DNA of 64,000 bases from Pteria penguin (Eukaryota > Mollusca > Bivalvia > Pterioida > Pteriidae), in the NCBI GenBank assembly GCA_035048485.1, contig CM068588.1, forward strand, positions 30,564,769 to 30,628,768, given 5' to 3'. The position numbers and the translations under genes are program-made. Numbering within the stretch: position 1 is the first letter of the stretch; every line of letters begins with the position of its first letter. Below the pieces are notes generated by a model that was not told the DNA's origin, ran no database searches, and was given only the letters and a program-made list of their open reading frames with translations. Positions 61,008 through 64,000 of this stretch are shown here, one piece after another.

Positions 61008-62017
61008 ATGAATGCTTTACTTACAGTTGCAGTCTTCGGGATCCTCACTTATTTAGCAGCAGCAGGTAAATATGTGTATATTTATTTTGGTTCCTTTTCA
61101 CAAATTATTCGTGGGAATTCAGCCCTTGTGATTCATATACATTCCAAATGACTCAATTGAAATTCGGAATACAATTTACAATATACATGTATAACATGCA
61201 TTTATTTTTGAATTCTGATTAAACAACTGTCGATACGGCCGAATGTACTTTGCGACACACATCTACATTCAGAATTTTAAGTAAATATATTTTAATAAAT
61301 TCACAACTTGTAGTTACCATTTCATCATTTTCCCACGAGTATGCAATACGAGGTTTCAATGCAAAGTAGCAAAAAACTGAATAAGTGTCTATTTATGTAC
61401 GAAGCTATATAATGTATGTCATAATTTAAGGAAATGATTACACTTTTTACGCTTTCCATTTTTATCATAAGAAAATTTTAAACATTTCAACTTTAAGTAT
61501 TTTGTCAAAAGTGTGATGACGTATAACTGTATTATAATTGTTCGCAAAATTTGCTTTAATTGAAGTACAGCTGCCAAACAGGTCATAACGTTAAAATCCA
61601 AAAGATTAGAATCAGATTGGGGAAGGGGTATATACCTTCCAAACGAATAAGGTTATAAACGAGAAGACGTCTGTATGTAACGATATCGGGAGATGGGTTA
61701 CCTTAATTTTAAGAATTTTTTTCTACAAAATGGTAAATATTCCTGTTTATATACTGAAAGTCTAAATGAAAAATAGACAAATACATGCAATATGTGTGAG
61801 TAATTTAAAATTCTCCAATCTGTTTTTCTTATTTTCCAAATTAATGGAATTTGCAATGTATTCCTAAGCATTACTTTTCAGAAACATGTCAAGAAAATTA
61901 TGACCGTCGCATGGCCGAAGCTCCCAGGGATCCTAATGGGAATCTACCCCTTGGATTTAATGTCCCGACATGTCTTCCAGATGGATCGTATGCACCTGCC
62001 CAATGCAACTTTGGAGG
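61008..62017 (+). CDS. secreted thyroglobulin type-1 domain protein, first two coding exons (partial)
   Basis: Exon 1 (61008-61065) encodes MNALLTVAVFGILTYLAAA, a clear signal peptide. It ends after one base of the next codon, before a GTAAAT donor. Exon 2 (61882-62017) follows a TTACTTTTCAG acceptor and encodes TCQENYDRRMAEAPRDPNGN, then NVPTCLPDGSYAPAQCNFGG before GTAAAC. The spacing of the Cys residues and the DGSYAPAQC block mark a thyroglobulin type-1 domain. Such domains occur in extracellular matrix proteins and in thyropins, which inhibit cysteine proteases. The CWCVD half of the domain must lie on a later exon. I did not find it before 64000, so the gene runs off the window. Confidence 0.82.
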
Positions 62018-62676
62018 GTAAACCTTTTATCATATTTATATTTTTCGACTGTTTCAATTTTATAAGAAAACACTGTGCATAAAATTTGAAATCTATGATC
62101 AGCAGGGAACTGTGTGTTCTCATGATTTTGAATGCATTTGCCGTCATTTCTGTATAGTGAATCTAATAATATCAAGTACGATAGAAAGTATAATAAGATA
62201 CGTAGTCTAGGCGAGAACTATATGTACCGGTTTACCGTATACCGCAATTCAGAGTCCAGGGTCTGGTTTATAGTACAACAAGTCACTCAACCGGTTCAAA
62301 TTCATATTTTTCCGGTGAGAAAAGTTTCTTATAATTTAGATCGTGATATTTTTTTTGGTTACGTTCGTAATAGGATCGGCAAACCTTACGTGGAATCCCG
62401 CCATGCTTCATCATTTAGTAAATGAATTTAGCCGTTTCTGGGCAGTAAAACTTTACTCGACACTGTGTACAATTACATTTGAATAAATTTAATATTTGAT
62501 TTTATGTGATTAAAAGTTAATTCATAGATATTTTAACCAGCACAAAACATATTTACACCTCTTGAAATGTGGTCAAATGCATATCGGTCAATCACCGTGC
62601 AATTAGTTTGAATTTTGTCTCATCTAATTGGTCGTTTTTCATTTTTTAGGAAAAAAAAATTATATTTACATTTTGC

Positions 62677-64000
62677 ACAGAACAGAACAGAACTTTATTT
62701 ACTCTCGAGGTCACATGACATATCGAGGACATTTTTGTACAAAGGAATCGCATGCTTAACACAATATTAAAGAATATAATTTCACAAAAATCTATGTTAA
62801 CATAAAACAAATATTCTACATGTAAGTTGCCATATCAATATTAAAAAGTATATATATCAAATAGTAACATGTTCATTGTTTTAAGGAATGTATGAACATA
62901 TTACACATACATATACATATATACATATAAACATACATACTTACACCTACACATACATATACAAACACATACATACGATATACATATACATACATACACA
63001 TACATATATATGCATAGGCAAGTACACAAGTCTATGTAATTAATTGATTGTTTAAGAGAAATGCTTCATGAGGATATGTAAATATTTACGTAGTTTTGAC
63101 AATACTCCTAGGTTATTTGAACAGAAAAGTTTTTGAAATTTTATAATGTTTGGTCGAATGTAGTAATAAGGTTCAAGATATTTTTTTTTTATTGAGAAGA
63201 AAAGAAATTACATTCAAAAAGATAATGATATTCATCACCCAATACATTTTCATCAAAAAGTGAACATTTCCTATCAGATCGTTCAAGAGACATCCATCTG
63301 CCACTTTCTATAGGTAATCTGTGGTTGGTTGTTCTGAATTTTGTAAAAATGATACCATAGCTTTTTGGCAAAATGGACAAATACTTTTCTTGACAAAGAC
63401 TTTGCTTGAAAATTTTATGAATAATGCATTTTAGTGAATCATTAACCTTGTTATTACAACTTTGTTTCGCATGATCAGATAATCTGAGTTTGACAGTATT
63501 CAAAAACCAGTTATAATTATAAACATTTTGTGATTGCCAAACAAAACTTAGACCTTAATCATTTAAAATGTTTCAACATTTTTCAGCCACTGATGCTCTA
63601 TATTCAAAGTTTGGTCAGAAAGTAAAATTTTGTGTATAATGCTTGACAATTTTCCAGGCTTTCCGTGTACAAGTTTGGACCAAAAATTTAAAACTCTATA
63701 TTTAAATGTGAAAATCAACGGTTGTACTCCAGTTTCACCATACAACTTACAATGTGCTGTACTGTTTTTCAAGCTTCAAAATAAATCGAAAAAATTCACA
63801 CTGTACATTTTCTAAAATTTTATGTTACTATAACCCCAAATTCCACAGCCATAGAGAAGAATTGGCACAATAGTTTGATTGAATACTAAAAGTTGACAAT
63901 TTAGTGATAAATCAAGATTTACAATTCTTCTATATAGTAAATGCATGGCTTTTTTGTGCTTGTGACGCAATTGTATTTAAAGCTAAACGAAAATTTCCAG
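62677..64000 (-). pseudogene. non-LTR retrotransposon C-terminal region and 3' end, runs off the window
   Basis: On the minus strand, 64000-63830 encodes KKAMHLLYRRIVNLDLSLN and IVPILLYGCGIWGYSNIK before a stop. 63772-63563 encodes FTFKYRVLNFWSKLVHGK. 63503-63189 encodes KFRTTNHRLPIESGRW and GDEYHYLFEC. These are the conserved C-terminal blocks of a LINE group. The 3' end at about 62690 carries AATAAAGTTCTGTTCTG on the minus strand. It lies in the intron of the thyroglobulin-domain gene, on the opposite strand. Several stops and frame changes make this part non-functional. Confidence 0.75.
62900..63010. repeat. degenerate (ACAT)n repeat
   Basis: A run of ACAT, ACATAT and ACACAT units lies inside the 3' region of the LINE. 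Confidence 0.8.

Overview
The window is eukaryotic and looks like a bivalve mollusc genome. It is AT-rich, with intron-containing genes on GT..AG sites, very long (TA)n tracts, tRNA-derived SINEs with (CAAT)n tails, pearl-like 350-bp repeats, CR1/L2-like LINEs, and many Penelope-like (PLE) reverse-transcriptase fragments of a type abundant in molluscs. This assignment rests on recognised repeat and protein families; no species marker was found.

Host genes are few. (1) A single-exon class A GPCR on the minus strand (25683-26849) has a signal peptide, a His-rich ectodomain and an NRY motif. (2) A complete 11-coding-exon SSUH2-like gene on the minus strand (42730-52533, 401 codons) was assembled by eye; every splice phase fits. 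It has a Pro/Gly-rich N-terminus, six CxxC pairs and a Cys-rich C-terminus. (3) The first two coding exons of a secreted thyroglobulin type-1 domain protein lie on the plus strand (61008-62017), behind a TATA box; the rest is beyond the window. (4) A possible isolated 60-bp exon lies at 648-707.

Most of the rest is mobile DNA. From 2 to 6 kb there are SINEs and PLE ends. From 6.7 to 12.1 kb two PLE copies form a large inverted pair, and both carry the same three in-frame TGA codons. MITE-like elements lie at 9.5-10.1 and 14.5-14.7 kb. Decayed PLEs fill 17.8-22.1 kb. A minus-strand LINE lies at 27.6-30.1 kb, followed by a 349-bp tandem satellite with a hammerhead-like core (30.4-32.1 kb). A second LINE, broken by a PLE end, lies at 32.7-34.2 kb. 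Further PLE ends occur at 34.8-35.3, 36.4-36.8 and 41.8-42.2 kb, and a TTAA-flanked MITE at 39.9-40.5 kb. A PLE with direct pseudo-LTRs sits inside the last SSUH2 intron (43.2-45.2 kb). Minisatellites, a tRNA-like tandem duplication and a CRE-rich inverted repeat fill 52.9-57.1 kb. A third LINE runs off the right edge.

The most interesting signals are: the PLE reading frame interrupted only by TGA (candidate selenocysteine recoding); a short cassette of about 50 bp shared by otherwise different PLE 3' ends; opposite-facing 3' ends flanking PLE bodies; and the hammerhead-like core in the satellite. No function was tested. All homology calls were made by eye.
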